A stretch of 34,763 bases of DNA from DATBRC01 sp036560485 (GTDB taxonomy: Bacteria > Pseudomonadota > Gammaproteobacteria > Burkholderiales > Burkholderiaceae_D): assembly GCA_036560485.1 (NCBI GenBank), contig DATBRC010000075.1, positions 1-34,763 of the forward strand, given 5' to 3'. Positions 25,123 to 34,487 of this stretch are shown one piece after another. Within the stretch, counting starts at the first letter, position 1. Each line of letters starts with the position of its first letter. Position numbers and translations under genes: made by a program. Below the pieces are notes generated by a model, which did not search any database, was not told where the DNA came from, and worked only from the letters and a program-made list of their open reading frames with translations.

Positions 25123-25621
25123 AAAAATATTCAGCGCATAAGACTCTATTCGATACGAGTATAGGTATTCCCGTCTAAATCAGTAAGCAGTGATAATACT
25201 TATTGAGATAGGACTCTAAGTCCCGCCGTCTGCTCCAACTGAAACTTGGAATTGGAATCTAGCGGGCTCCATGCCTGCTGAAAATATGGCAATCGAAGAA
25301 ATAAGTCACTGATGCTACGCATCCTACAGCGCTCTTCTGGCAATTCAGAAACGTTGGTAGATAAATAAAGGTCGACAGCCCCACTATGCATTTTGGTAAA
25401 GGTGTGTCGACAACGAGTCATTTTCCATTTTGGTGTATGCAAGCAATAATCTGGGCAATGAAATATGGGTGGCACGATCAACTGTGCAAGTCGCAAAGTT
25501 ATTGATGAGCAATAAATTTCGCAATCATGATGTACCTAAGTGAGCTCAGAATAAGTGGCATATCTGCCGCGATTGCGGAACCAAAGGCGATAAATTTGAT
25601 GGGTTCAAATATTAAGTGCAT
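25123..25621. other. Intergenic stretch upstream of the amidohydrolase pair
   Basis: A leftward frame of 98 codons (25200-25496) contains MTRCRHTFTKMHSGAVDLYL, but there is no recognised domain, and ribosome site and neighbours give no support. No other gene is seen. The promoter for the genes starting at 25622 should lie here. Confidence 0.4.
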
Positions 25622-26476
25622 ATGAAAATTGTAGCGGATAAAAACTACACGCTAGTACAACCGGTTGACGGTCTTCCGTTGGTGATGGATTCGCCCCATA
25701 GTGGCGTAAATTACCCTGCGGATTTTGAGTATGTCTGTTCGCTATCGGACCTGCGCTATGCGGAGGATACGCATGTCGAAAAGCTTTGGCGAAACGCTCC
25801 GACAATGGGGATTTCGCTCTTGGCGGCAAATGCGCCGCGTACGTACATCGATTACAACCGCAGTCTTGATGATCTTGATGTGAGCATGCTTGACGATAAA
25901 TGGTCGAGGGTGGTCAAGCCCAGTGAGAAGTCAAGGCGTGGTTTTGGATTGATTTGGTCAAATATCGAGGCAGGAAAGCCGATATATGCCAACAAGCTTT
26001 CTGCTAAGGCTGTATTAAAGCGGATTGAAGAATATTACTTGCCCTACCACCGTCAGTTGACAGGCTTGCTGGATGAGATGGTTGATCGGTATGGTGGTGT
26101 CTGGCACTTAAATCTGCATTCGATGCCGGCCGCTGCATACCTTAGGATGGGATTTACGGGTGACAGAGTATTGGCTGATTTTGTGTTGGGTACGCGGGAT
26201 GGAACAACATGCGATCCGGAGTTTTCGGATTTGGTCGCGACCGTATTGAGGGGGCTTGGCTATTCTGTCAGTATCAATGAGCCATACAAGGGAGTGGAGT
26301 TGATTCGTCTGCATGGTAGGCCGCTGGAAAACCGTCATAGCCTAATGATTGAAGTTCATCGCCGCCTGTATATGGACGAGCGGACTCGTGAACTCCACTG
26401 CGGTTTTGATCAATTGCAAAAAGATTTGGATAGCTTGTCGCGCGTGCTTGTTGATTACGTCAAGCAAAAAATTTAA
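25622..26476 (+). CDS. N-formylglutamate amidohydrolase family protein (paralogue 1)
   Basis: The 284-residue protein matches the N-formylglutamate amidohydrolase family, Zn enzymes that release glutamate from N-formylglutamate or deacylate similar compounds. Conserved motifs: MDSPHSGVNYP (His26), AEDTHVEKLW (Asp49, His51), IDYNRSLDDL, WHLNLHSMP (His166), and NRHSLMIEVHRRLYM (Glu244, His246). All polar positions expected to bind metal or substrate are kept, so activity is likely. The ATG at 25622 is used; a GTG two codons upstream is possible. A related gene follows 17 bp downstream, then a peptide ABC transporter, suggesting a role on an imported N-acyl compound. Confidence 0.85.
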   Translation: MKIVADKNYTLVQPVDGLPLVMDSPHSGVNYPADFEYVCSLSDLRYAEDTHVEKLWRNAPTMGISLLAANAPRTYIDYNRSLDDLDVSMLDDKWSRVVKPSEKSRRGFGLIWSNIEAGKPIYANKLSAKAVLKRIEEYYLPYHRQLTGLLDEMVDRYGGVWHLNLHSMPAAAYLRMGFTGDRVLADFVLGTRDGTTCDPEFSDLVATVLRGLGYSVSINEPYKGVELIRLHGRPLENRHSLMIEVHRRLYMDERTRELHCGFDQLQKDLDSLSRVLVDYVKQKI

Positions 26477-26493
26477 TACGCCGGAGAGTGATT

Positions 26494-27420
26494 ATGCGGT
26501 CGTCCATGAGGAAAATTGAAGGTCGGAGTTATGTCCTGATTTTGCCGCGGCATGCGGTTGCTTTAGTTGTGGATTCGCCGAACAGTGGTGTGACATATCC
26601 GGTTGATTTTGACTATTCGTGTCGCTTGGAAGAGTTGCGGTCGGAAGAATGCGTGCACGTAGAAAAATTGTGGTCGGCGGCGCCAAGTCTTGGGGTTCCT
26701 TTGCTCTCCGCAAATGTTCCTCGATCTTACATTGACTGTAGTCGTAGCTTGGTAGGCATTGATTTTTTTGGGGAGGGTGCTCGAAGGCGCGCTCCTGTTC
26801 GTCAGGCGGATATCGCCAAGATGCGGAATAGACTAGTCTGGCGAAAATTGAGTAATGGGGCGCCCATATATTCAGTCAAGTTATCGACAGTAGCGGTGCG
26901 GCGCCGCATCGAGGCTTACTATCTTCCGTACCATGATGCGCTTAGGAAGACGATCAAAATGCTACGCAGGAAGCATGGGGTGGTTTGGCACTTGAGCCTA
27001 CATTCCGTGTCGGCGAAGGAGTATGAGCGAGTTGGTATGGTTTCGACCAGGTTGCTGGCTGATTTTGTTTTAGGTGACTGTGACGGAGCAAGCTGTGCGC
27101 CTCAATTCACAAAAATTGTGAGCAAATTTTTGCGTGAACTTGGCTACACGGTGAGTATCAACAATCCGAGCAATGGAACGGAGATTGTGGCGCTATACGG
27201 TCGACCGCGGCAGAAGCGGCATAGCCTGCAAGTTGGTGTGCGGCGCGATCTTTATATGGACGAACAGACCAGGGAGCCAAACGCGGGATTCGAGCAATTA
27301 AGAGCGGACTTGGCGCTGCTTACAAAGTTATTGGTGCCGGCTTTGTCAGATTTGGCAAAACGGTTGTACGGGTCCAAAGTGTCAATTAAGAAAACTCTTG
27401 AAAAAATTGATGATTTTTAA
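26494..27420 (+). CDS. N-formylglutamate amidohydrolase homologue lacking key residues (paralogue 2)
   Basis: This 308-residue protein aligns with paralogue 1 along its whole length and clearly arose by tandem duplication (for example EAYYLPYHDALRKTIKMLRR, then LADFVLGDCDGASC and YMDEQTREPNAGFEQL). However, conserved positions have changed: SPHSG to SPNSG (Asn30), EDTH to ECVH (Cys53), DYNR to DCSR, and IEVHR to VGVRR (Gly248, Arg250); only His170 of LHS remains. It also has a basic C-terminal extension of about 25 residues. It probably does not catalyse the usual reaction and may be a regulatory or binding partner. GGAGAG precedes the ATG at 26494. Confidence 0.85.
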   Translation: MRSSMRKIEGRSYVLILPRHAVALVVDSPNSGVTYPVDFDYSCRLEELRSEECVHVEKLWSAAPSLGVPLLSANVPRSYIDCSRSLVGIDFFGEGARRRAPVRQADIAKMRNRLVWRKLSNGAPIYSVKLSTVAVRRRIEAYYLPYHDALRKTIKMLRRKHGVVWHLSLHSVSAKEYERVGMVSTRLLADFVLGDCDGASCAPQFTKIVSKFLRELGYTVSINNPSNGTEIVALYGRPRQKRHSLQVGVRRDLYMDEQTREPNAGFEQLRADLALLTKLLVPALSDLAKRLYGSKVSIKKTLEKIDDF

Positions 27421-27639
27421 TTCGCAGCATCATCTCTGGTCGTGCAGCTTTCAATGAACCATACTGCGGCAAGTCACAGGGTATGAATGCAAAACAATTA
27501 CAAGAATATGCTTTTATAGCTTTACTCGCTTATGCAATAACTAAAGTTTGACTTAGTAATAAAAAGAGGCACCTCAACAACGCAGTCATTAGAGCGTTGA
27601 ATAGTGCAATTAACCGCCGTTACATTCAGGGAGACAATC

Positions 27640-29220
27640 ATGTTTCGATCCGCTAAATTTCTTTTCGTGACCGCCGCAGCTATGGCGGTTGTGCTACCTG
27701 CCTTTGCCCAGGAAATTACCATAGGTGTGTCGTCGGAGGCCACTTCGATGGATCCGCATTACCATGTCTTTACTCCCAACGAACAACTCAGAAAACATAT
27801 TTTTGAAGCGCTGACGGGATTCGACCAGTTGCGCCGAGTCAAGCCGATATTGGCCGAATCCTGGAAAGAGACGGGGCCAACAACATGGGAGTTCAAGCTT
27901 CGCAAGGGTGTCAAGTTTCAGGATGGTAGTCCATTTACCGCGCAAGACGTTATTTACACCTTATGCAGAGTACCCAAGGTAGTCAATAGCCCGTCGTCGT
28001 ACGCAATTGCTACACGTGAAATTGAAAGTGCGACAGCAAAGGATCCTTATACGCTCGTGCTGAAAACCAAAGGCATCTACCCCTTGTTGCCGAATGACTT
28101 GTCGAAAGTTGGCATTCTCTCTGCCACGCTTAATAAAGGTGATAGCGTCGAATTTGATCCTGAAGGATGCACGGCACCATCTTGGCCGGCAACCAAGGAC
28201 TTTAATAGCGGCAAACTTGCAATTGGAACCGGTCCGTACAAATACAGCGCATATGTGCCTGGAAGTCGTGTTGTGCTTACACGAAACGACCAATATTGGG
28301 GGATTAAACCGCAATGGTCGAAAGTCACTTTCCGTCCCTTAGTGGCTGAAGGGCCGCGTGTTGCAGCGCTGCTGTCTGGCGATGTGGATTTAATTGAGGC
28401 GCCATCGTCCCAAGACGCTGCACGGCTACGTAGCGACGCGCGCTTTAAGGTGGTGAGCGAGAAATCTGCGCGCGTAATTTATCTTGGTGCCATTGTCAGC
28501 GGCAGCAATCCTGCGGTCTCAGGCCCCAATCCGTTCAAGGATGTTCGCGTACGAGAAGCAGTCAGTCGGGCCATTGACCGATCTGCCATTGACAGCAAGG
28601 TAATGGGTGGTTTTGCGGTGCCAGCCGGGCAATTAATGTATGGAAGTGAGGACGTCAAGGTCAAAGATTGGTACAACGTGGCCAAGGCAAAAGATCTGCT
28701 GGCCAAAGCTGGATACCCAAATGGTTTTGAAGTGACCTTGTCCGGAACAAACGACAGGTATCTCAATGACTCGCAAGTTATTCAATCGATCGCGCAAATG
28801 CTCAGCGCGGTCGGAATCAAGACCAATGTTAATTTGATGACGTCAAGTGTATTCTTTTCGAAGAAAAGCAAGGAGGCGCTCGGTTTCTACATGTCTGGTT
28901 GGATGGCGACCACTGGCGAAATGTCATTTCCATTGAGGTCCTTGGTGGCGACACCGAATAAGGAAAAAGGTTACGGTACAACCAATTTCAATAGATACTC
29001 GAATCCAGTATTCGACAAAATGCTTGACGAGGCCTTGGCGACGATGGATGACACCAAGCGGCACGACATTCTGCAACGAGCAAGCAATCTCGCAATGGAA
29101 GATTTTGCCGTCATACCGATTCACTATGAAGTCAATTTATGGGCAATGAAAAAAAATATCGACTACAAAGGCCGATGGGATGAAGAAACGTCTGTTCCGG
29201 AAATCACATTAGAAAAATAG
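27640..29220 (+). CDS. Peptide ABC transporter substrate-binding protein (SBP_bac_5)
   Basis: The 526-residue periplasmic protein has a signal peptide with a predicted cut after AFA (residue 23) and the family-5 binding-protein fold used for di- and oligopeptides, nickel and some sugars or siderophores. Typical stretches are ITIGVSSEATSMDPHYHVFT, LAESWKETGPTTWEFKLRKG, VKFQDGSPFTAQDVIYTLCR and DVRVREAVSRAIDRSAI. AGGGAGA precedes the ATG. It heads a five-gene transporter operon. A hairpin between it and the permease genes probably lets this gene be made in excess. The ligand is unknown. Confidence 0.92.
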   Translation: MFRSAKFLFVTAAAMAVVLPAFAQEITIGVSSEATSMDPHYHVFTPNEQLRKHIFEALTGFDQLRRVKPILAESWKETGPTTWEFKLRKGVKFQDGSPFTAQDVIYTLCRVPKVVNSPSSYAIATREIESATAKDPYTLVLKTKGIYPLLPNDLSKVGILSATLNKGDSVEFDPEGCTAPSWPATKDFNSGKLAIGTGPYKYSAYVPGSRVVLTRNDQYWGIKPQWSKVTFRPLVAEGPRVAALLSGDVDLIEAPSSQDAARLRSDARFKVVSEKSARVIYLGAIVSGSNPAVSGPNPFKDVRVREAVSRAIDRSAIDSKVMGGFAVPAGQLMYGSEDVKVKDWYNVAKAKDLLAKAGYPNGFEVTLSGTNDRYLNDSQVIQSIAQMLSAVGIKTNVNLMTSSVFFSKKSKEALGFYMSGWMATTGEMSFPLRSLVATPNKEKGYGTTNFNRYSNPVFDKMLDEALATMDDTKRHDILQRASNLAMEDFAVIPIHYEVNLWAMKKNIDYKGRWDEETSVPEITLEK

Positions 29221-29250
29221 AAAACTGAGTAAGTCGCAACACATTAATTG

Positions 29251-29275
29251 AAGATATCTGCAACGCAGATATCTT
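29251..29275 (+). terminator. Intercistronic hairpin between binding protein and permease
   Basis: AAGATATCTGC and GCAGATATCTT form a perfect 11-bp stem with a 3-base loop, 30 bp after the binding-protein stop and 14 bp before the permease start. No T-run follows, so full termination is unlikely. Such stems commonly stabilise the upstream message and lower expression of the membrane genes. Confidence 0.65.
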
Positions 29276-29289
29276 GTTGGAGAGAGACA

Positions 29290-30270
29290 ATGCTGGCGTA
29301 TTTTTTGAGACGGCTATTGCAAAGTATGGCGGTTTTGCTTGCGATGGCCACAATCGTATTTATGGGGATCTACGCGATCGGTAGTCCGGTGGATATTTTG
29401 CTTAGCCCGGATGCCGATCAATTGGACCGGGAACACCTTGTGCACCAGCTCGGTCTGGATCAGCCGTTATACGTTCAATTGGGGAAATTCTTGGTGCATG
29501 CGATACACGGGGATTTGGGCAATTCCTTTGTGTATGGTCAACCGGCGATGGGACTCATCCTTCAACGACTACCTGCAACGCTGGAACTGGCATTGGCTGC
29601 GATGGTGATCGCTATTTTAATAGGCGTGCCGCTGGGTATCCTGGCTGGCCTAAAACCCCAGGCATGGACATCGCGAACCATCATGTCTGGCTCCATTCTA
29701 GGTTATAGCTTGCCCAATTTTGTGGTGGGTATGCTTCTCATCATGCTTTTTTCCGTTTACCTGGGTTGGTTCCCATCTGGCGGTCGCGGAATGACGGTCA
29801 AGGCATTGGGTGATGACACCTGGAGCATATTTTCTATTGATGGCATACGGCATATGTTTCTTCCGGCATTAAATCTTGCGATATACAACTTGGCTTTGAT
29901 CATTCGTCTGGCACGAGCAAGTACGCGTGAGGTCGCCTCGCAAGATTACATTAAATTTGCACGTGCGATCGGATTATCACAGAGCCGTGTCGTGGGTGTG
30001 TATGTTCTGAAGAATATTATGATCCCCATCATTACTGTGATCGGTATCGAATTTGGCGCTCTTATGGCGTTTGCAGTGGTCACTGAACGTGTGTTTGCAT
30101 GGCCGGGGATGGGCAAGCTTTTGCTCGACAGTATTCTTCATTTGGATCGCCCGGTTGTAGTTGCCTACATGATGTTCACCGTATGTATGTTCGTCACTAT
30201 TAATTTTCTAGTTGACGTGCTGTATGCGGTGCTCGATCCTCGAATCAATCTGCGGGGGAAAAGCACATGA
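29290..30270 (+). CDS. Peptide ABC transporter permease (DppB/OppB type)
   Basis: The 326-residue inner-membrane protein starts with the usual LRRLLQSMAVLLAMATIVFM helix and the long periplasmic loop of DppB-type subunits, then five more helices. The ATPase-docking EAA loop is visible (DYIKFARAIGLSQSRVVGVY). GGAGAG precedes the ATG at 29290. The stop overlaps the next start as ATGA, coupling both permeases. Confidence 0.9.
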   Translation: MLAYFLRRLLQSMAVLLAMATIVFMGIYAIGSPVDILLSPDADQLDREHLVHQLGLDQPLYVQLGKFLVHAIHGDLGNSFVYGQPAMGLILQRLPATLELALAAMVIAILIGVPLGILAGLKPQAWTSRTIMSGSILGYSLPNFVVGMLLIMLFSVYLGWFPSGGRGMTVKALGDDTWSIFSIDGIRHMFLPALNLAIYNLALIIRLARASTREVASQDYIKFARAIGLSQSRVVGVYVLKNIMIPIITVIGIEFGALMAFAVVTERVFAWPGMGKLLLDSILHLDRPVVVAYMMFTVCMFVTINFLVDVLYAVLDPRINLRGKST

Positions 30271-31157
30271 GTACCAAGCGCGCAGAAAATCCATTACGTC
30301 GGTTCGCCAGCAATTTCTGCAATAGCAGGATTGCAGTAGTCAGTCTTGTGGTATTGATCACGTTGATCGTTTCGGCCATATGTGCGCAATGGATTACACC
30401 GCAAAATCCTTATGATCTGACTCAGATCAATATTATGAATAACAATTTGCAGCCGGGTATGTTGGACCCGAGTGGTAGATACCACTTTCTACTGGGCACC
30501 GACGATCAGGGGCGCGATATTCTAAGTGCGATTATCTACGGATTAAGAATTAGCCTTGGTGTCGGTATTATCGCTACGCTCGGGGCCTTGGTCATCGGCC
30601 TTTTGTTTGGGCTGCTTGCTGGGTACCTAGGAGGTTGGGTGGACAGCTTCATCATGCGACTGGTCGATTTTCAATTGGCATTTCCAGCTGTGCTGATTGC
30701 ATTGGTTTTGCTGTCCGTATTGGGAAGTGGCATCGATAAAGTAATTATCGCATTGATCACCGTTCAATGGGCTGTGTATGCTCGTACGGTCCGTAGTGCA
30801 GCACTGGTGGAACGTTCAAAGGAGTATGTCGAGGCGGCAGTTTGTCTAGGGCTTTCCAATTGGCGTATCGTTACCCGTCATTTGTTGCCTAATTGTTTGC
30901 CGTCAATAATGGTTATCGCGGCGGTTAACGTTGGCCATGCAATAGCACTGGAAGCGACGCTTTCTTTTCTGGGTCTTGGCGTACCGGTCACCGAGCCATC
31001 ACTTGGGATGCTCATCGCAAATGGGCAACAGTATATGCTTTCAGGTGACTATTGGATCAGTTTGTTCCCGGCGCTCGCGCTCCTGCTGACTGTGGTTAGT
31101 ATCAATCTCGTCGCGGATCAGCTACGCGATGTCCTTAACCCACGCTTGCAACGCTAG
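30267..31157 (+). CDS. Peptide ABC transporter permease (DppC/OppC type)
   Basis: The 296-residue protein is the second permease. It has the N-terminal helix and the conserved loop HFLLGTDDQGRDILSAIIYG of the DppC family, an EAA loop (SKEYVEAAVCLGLSNWRIVT) and the C-terminal LSFLGLGVPVTEPSLGMLI and NLVADQLRDVLNPRL, all diagnostic. It is coupled to the preceding permease by a four-base overlap. Ten bases separate it from the ATPase gene. Confidence 0.92.
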   Translation: MSTKRAENPLRRFASNFCNSRIAVVSLVVLITLIVSAICAQWITPQNPYDLTQINIMNNNLQPGMLDPSGRYHFLLGTDDQGRDILSAIIYGLRISLGVGIIATLGALVIGLLFGLLAGYLGGWVDSFIMRLVDFQLAFPAVLIALVLLSVLGSGIDKVIIALITVQWAVYARTVRSAALVERSKEYVEAAVCLGLSNWRIVTRHLLPNCLPSIMVIAAVNVGHAIALEATLSFLGLGVPVTEPSLGMLIANGQQYMLSGDYWISLFPALALLLTVVSINLVADQLRDVLNPRLQR

Positions 31158-31167
31158 GAGTCACACG

Positions 31168-32148
31168 ATGTCAGGTACATTCTCAACACTCGAAGTACGT
31201 AATCTGCGCACCTACTTCGACACGCGCGACGGCATACTCAAAGCAGTGGACGACGTGAGTTTCACGGTAGGACGCGGTGAAGTCGTTGGCCTGGTTGGTG
31301 AATCGGGTTCCGGTAAAACTGTGACAGGCTTTTCTATCGTTGGTCTGATTGACCAACCTGGACGAATTGCTGACGGTCAAATTTTGTTCCATGGAGAAGA
31401 CTTGGTCAAGGCCTCGCCAGAGCGACTTCGACAATTGCGTGGCTCAAAAATTGCCATGATATTTCAAGATCCCATGATGACCCTCAATCCCGTACTACGT
31501 ATCGACACGCAAATGATCGATGCCGTGCTGGCACATGAAAATGTCAGTCGTGCCGTCGCGCTTGATCGTGCGCGGGAAGCGCTGGATAAGGTCGGCATAC
31601 CTTCGCCGGATGAGCGCTTGTTTTCCTATCCCCATCAATTTTCCGGTGGCATGCGTCAGCGAGTGGTCATCGCGATCGCCATGCTGAATAAGCCTGACCT
31701 GATCATTGCAGACGAGCCAACTACCGCGCTCGACGTCACGATCCAGGCGCAGATATTGTATGAGGTACAAAAACTGGTAAGGGAAATCGGCACAGCGCTG
31801 ATTTGGGTGACACACGATCTTTCCGTCGTAGCGGGTTTAGCAGATCGCATAAATGTAATGTATGCCGGGAAGATCGTAGAGAGCGGAACAGTGGATGCAG
31901 TGTTGCAGCATCCCCGTCATCCGTACACGCACGGTTTGCTGGCTTCACTGCCATGTAATAACCGACGCGGGCAACGACTGAAACAGATTCCAGGCATGAC
32001 GCCATCACTGGTTGACTTGGCGCCCGGATGTGCGTTTCGCAATCGTTGCGAGCATGCTACCGCGAAGTGCACAATCCAGCCGGAATCACAAACGAATGTA
32101 AAGGGTCAGATGGTTCGATGTTTTCATCCTTTTGGGGGTTACGTATGA
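31168..32148 (+). CDS. Peptide ABC transporter ATP-binding protein (DppD/OppD type)
   Basis: The 326-residue ATPase has Walker A (GLVGESGSGKTVTGFS), Q-loop (AMIFQDPMMTLNP), signature (FSGGMRQRVVIAIAML), Walker B (LIIADEPTTALD) and the switch His (WVTHDLSVV). The C-terminal oligopeptide-transporter domain is present with cysteines (GCAFRNRCEHATAKC) that in relatives bind an Fe-S cluster. The start is the ATG at 31168 with TAGGAGT upstream. The stop overlaps the next start by four bases. Confidence 0.92.
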   Translation: MSGTFSTLEVRNLRTYFDTRDGILKAVDDVSFTVGRGEVVGLVGESGSGKTVTGFSIVGLIDQPGRIADGQILFHGEDLVKASPERLRQLRGSKIAMIFQDPMMTLNPVLRIDTQMIDAVLAHENVSRAVALDRAREALDKVGIPSPDERLFSYPHQFSGGMRQRVVIAIAMLNKPDLIIADEPTTALDVTIQAQILYEVQKLVREIGTALIWVTHDLSVVAGLADRINVMYAGKIVESGTVDAVLQHPRHPYTHGLLASLPCNNRRGQRLKQIPGMTPSLVDLAPGCAFRNRCEHATAKCTIQPESQTNVKGQMVRCFHPFGGYV

Positions 32149-33212
32149 CTACCCTTCTTCAATTGAGCGGCATAAGTAAACACTTTGTCAAAAATCCTGA
32201 TGCGGTTCAGCGCCTTTTGAATCGGTTTGGTGGACGCTATGAAACTCAAGTGGTGCGTGCTGTCGATGACATTAGCTTTGCGATTAAAGCGGGAGAAGTG
32301 CTCGGATTAGTCGGTGAGTCGGGCTGCGGGAAATCGACTTTGGGACGGATCGTAAGCGGTATATTGCCTGCAACTGCTGGACATGTCTTGTACCGTGGGA
32401 AAGAGGCTTCGCAAATGTCTCGGGCTGAACGCAATGCGATGAATTTGCAAGTCCAGATGATTTTCCAAAATCCTATGGCTTCGCTCAATCCGCGCATGAA
32501 AGTACGAGACATCATCGGTGAGGCCCCTGTCGTGCACGGTTTAATCAAATCAGCTGAATGCACCGACTATGTCAGTAGCTTGTTAACACAGGTCGGTCTT
32601 GATCCTGCTTACGCCAATCGGTATCCGCACCAGTTTTCGGGTGGACAGCGACAACGTATTGGCATCGCGCGTGCGCTCGCAGTCCAACCAAAAATCATCG
32701 TTTGTGATGAATCAATCGCCGCTCTAGACGTGTCAATTCAAGCGCAGGTAATTAATCTTTTTATGGACCTGCGTGAACAGCTTGGCCTCACTTATCTTTT
32801 CATCAGTCACGATCTTGGCGTCGTAGAACATCTGTCGGACCGGGTAGCTATCATGTACCTTGGCCGCATCGTGGAATTCGGCAAGACAGATGAACTATAT
32901 GCAGACCCTCAGCACCCTTATACCAAGGGACTTCTAGCAGAGTTGCCTCGCGTACGTGCGACTCGAAAGCAATACATTCCAATCAAGGGGGAGATGCCAT
33001 CTCCTTTGAATCCACCATCAGGGTGTCATTTTCATCCACGTTGTCCGTACGCGATGCCGCGTTGCAAGATCGAGCGTCCAGAGCTTCGTGCGCTGTCGCC
33101 AGAAAGGTTGATGGCCTGTCATCTAGATGCTGAGCCGGGTAATTTGGAAAGCCATCGCGAGATCAAGGCTGTACCAGAAATTGTGTGGCGGGAACCTAAA
33201 TTTTGCCGATGA
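32145..33212 (+). CDS. Peptide ABC transporter ATP-binding protein (DppF/OppF type)
   Basis: The 355-residue ATPase has Walker A (GLVGESGCGKSTLGRI), Q-loop (MIFQNPMASLNPR), signature (FSGGQRQRIGIARALA), Walker B (IIVCDESIAALD), H-loop (FISHDLGVV) and the C-terminal HFHPRCPYAMPRC domain. Walker B reads DES where most family members have DEP; the catalytic Glu is intact. The ATG at 32145 overlaps the previous stop. It forms the heteromeric ATPase with the preceding gene. Confidence 0.92.
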   Translation: MTTLLQLSGISKHFVKNPDAVQRLLNRFGGRYETQVVRAVDDISFAIKAGEVLGLVGESGCGKSTLGRIVSGILPATAGHVLYRGKEASQMSRAERNAMNLQVQMIFQNPMASLNPRMKVRDIIGEAPVVHGLIKSAECTDYVSSLLTQVGLDPAYANRYPHQFSGGQRQRIGIARALAVQPKIIVCDESIAALDVSIQAQVINLFMDLREQLGLTYLFISHDLGVVEHLSDRVAIMYLGRIVEFGKTDELYADPQHPYTKGLLAELPRVRATRKQYIPIKGEMPSPLNPPSGCHFHPRCPYAMPRCKIERPELRALSPERLMACHLDAEPGNLESHREIKAVPEIVWREPKFCR

Positions 33213-33250
33213 TGAGAAGTCATCATTCAATCGCAGAGAGATTATGAGAT

Positions 33251-33865
33251 ATGCGAATATCTTCAACTACTTTGAGTGGAAGTCGCGTCGTATTACGACC
33301 TTTGCAAGCTGCCGACGGATCTGCACTTGTCTCGGCGGCATCTGACGGCTCGCTGTGGAATTTACCCTTTACGGTAATTCCGAATGCTGATTCCGTGTCA
33401 GATTACATAGCCATTGCCTTGGACGGGCATGCTAAGGGTTCAATGCTCCCTTTTGGAATCACACTGCACGGCAGCGACGCTTTACTCGGGTCGACGCGCT
33501 TATGGAAAATCGATCAGAAAAACAGGAAGCTTGAAATTGGCCACACCTGGATTTCATCATCATGGCAACGAAGCTTTGTTAACACGGAATCGAAGTACCT
33601 TATGCTTTGTTTTGCGTTCGGCATATTAGGTTGTGTTCGCGTTCAATTTACAACGGATGTATTGAATGAGCGTTCTCGTGCCGCCATTCTCCGGCTTGGA
33701 GCCGTCGAAGAAGGCATCGTTCGTCATGAGCGGATCATGCCGGATGGACGGAAGAGGGATTCCATTCGTTTCAGCATCATTGATTCAGAGTGGCCGCATG
33801 TTCGACGATCATTAGAAGAAAAACTACGGTCCGGAAATATCGAACCGTACTTCTCTATGCATTGA
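33251..33865 (+). CDS. GNAT family N-acetyltransferase (RimJ/RimL type)
   Basis: The 204-residue protein has the RimJ/RimL layout: SGSRVVLRPLQAADGSALVS at the start, LLGSTRLWKIDQKNRKLEIG then HTWISSSWQRSFVNTESKYL as the acetyl-CoA region, and VQFTTDVLNERSRAAILRLG as motif B. This branch commonly acetylates amino termini, amino acids or antibiotics. It follows the last transporter gene by 38 bp in the same direction, so it may be the last operon gene and act on an imported compound. The acetyl-CoA loop is less canonical than in other GNATs. Confidence 0.8.
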   Translation: MRISSTTLSGSRVVLRPLQAADGSALVSAASDGSLWNLPFTVIPNADSVSDYIAIALDGHAKGSMLPFGITLHGSDALLGSTRLWKIDQKNRKLEIGHTWISSSWQRSFVNTESKYLMLCFAFGILGCVRVQFTTDVLNERSRAAILRLGAVEEGIVRHERIMPDGRKRDSIRFSIIDSEWPHVRRSLEEKLRSGNIEPYFSMH

Positions 33866-34487
33866 TGATAAATATTTTCAGGAGGAGGCGAGAGGTGAAG
33901 CATCACGCTATCGGATCCAGATAGGGCACGAAAAGGAGAAAGATTTCATGCGTATTTGAGCAAAAATGATGGGGCTTCATGAAATTTGACAAGCCGTCTG
34001 CTGCAGTATCCAAATATTGGTAATCCACAATGCTGGTGAATGCCGTGCGCTCGTTTGAGGGCACAGTGAGTGACAAGCTAACTCACTGAGGCGTGAGATT
34101 CTGTGCTGCGATGTGTGATCGACTGTGCAACGATGGAATAGTGCGAATATGGTTTCGATAATCTGATCTGTGCTTAGGTGACATACCATGCCGACATGGC
34201 CGCGTTATTACCTGTCGTTGGTGAGTGATAGCCGTTGGCTCCCCGATCTTGCATTCAAGTGATACCCAAACTGCGCTTCTACTTAAAGATGTCTCGATAC
34301 CTTGCAGTATCTTATGAAAGTTTATGAACCCAAGGTCGAGACTGTACTTCGATTCGTCGCTGTAACACCTATCAACTGTCCCTTACGCGCGGCTATAGGC
34401 CCGGAAGCGAGGGTTTGTTCTCTCTTGTTGGAATGGAGCAGGAAAATTTAGATTCGATCCAAATTAATAAAAAGGAGCAGTTATAAC
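33866..34487. other. Long leader/intergenic stretch before gdhA
   Basis: No gene is supportable in these 622 bases. A TTGACA at 33986-33991 is a possible -35 box without a clear -10. GGAGAAAGATTTCATG near 33937-33952 begins a three-codon frame (ATG CGT ATT, then stop). No riboswitch or tRNA was recognised. The length suggests regulation of gdhA or a decayed gene. Confidence 0.4.

Noticed and set aside
25200..25496. Leftward 98-codon frame
   Set aside because: Some protein-like text but no domain, no ribosome site and no neighbour support.
33866..34487. Riboswitch or tRNA in the long gap before gdhA
   Set aside because: No cloverleaf or known aptamer core could be recognised by eye.
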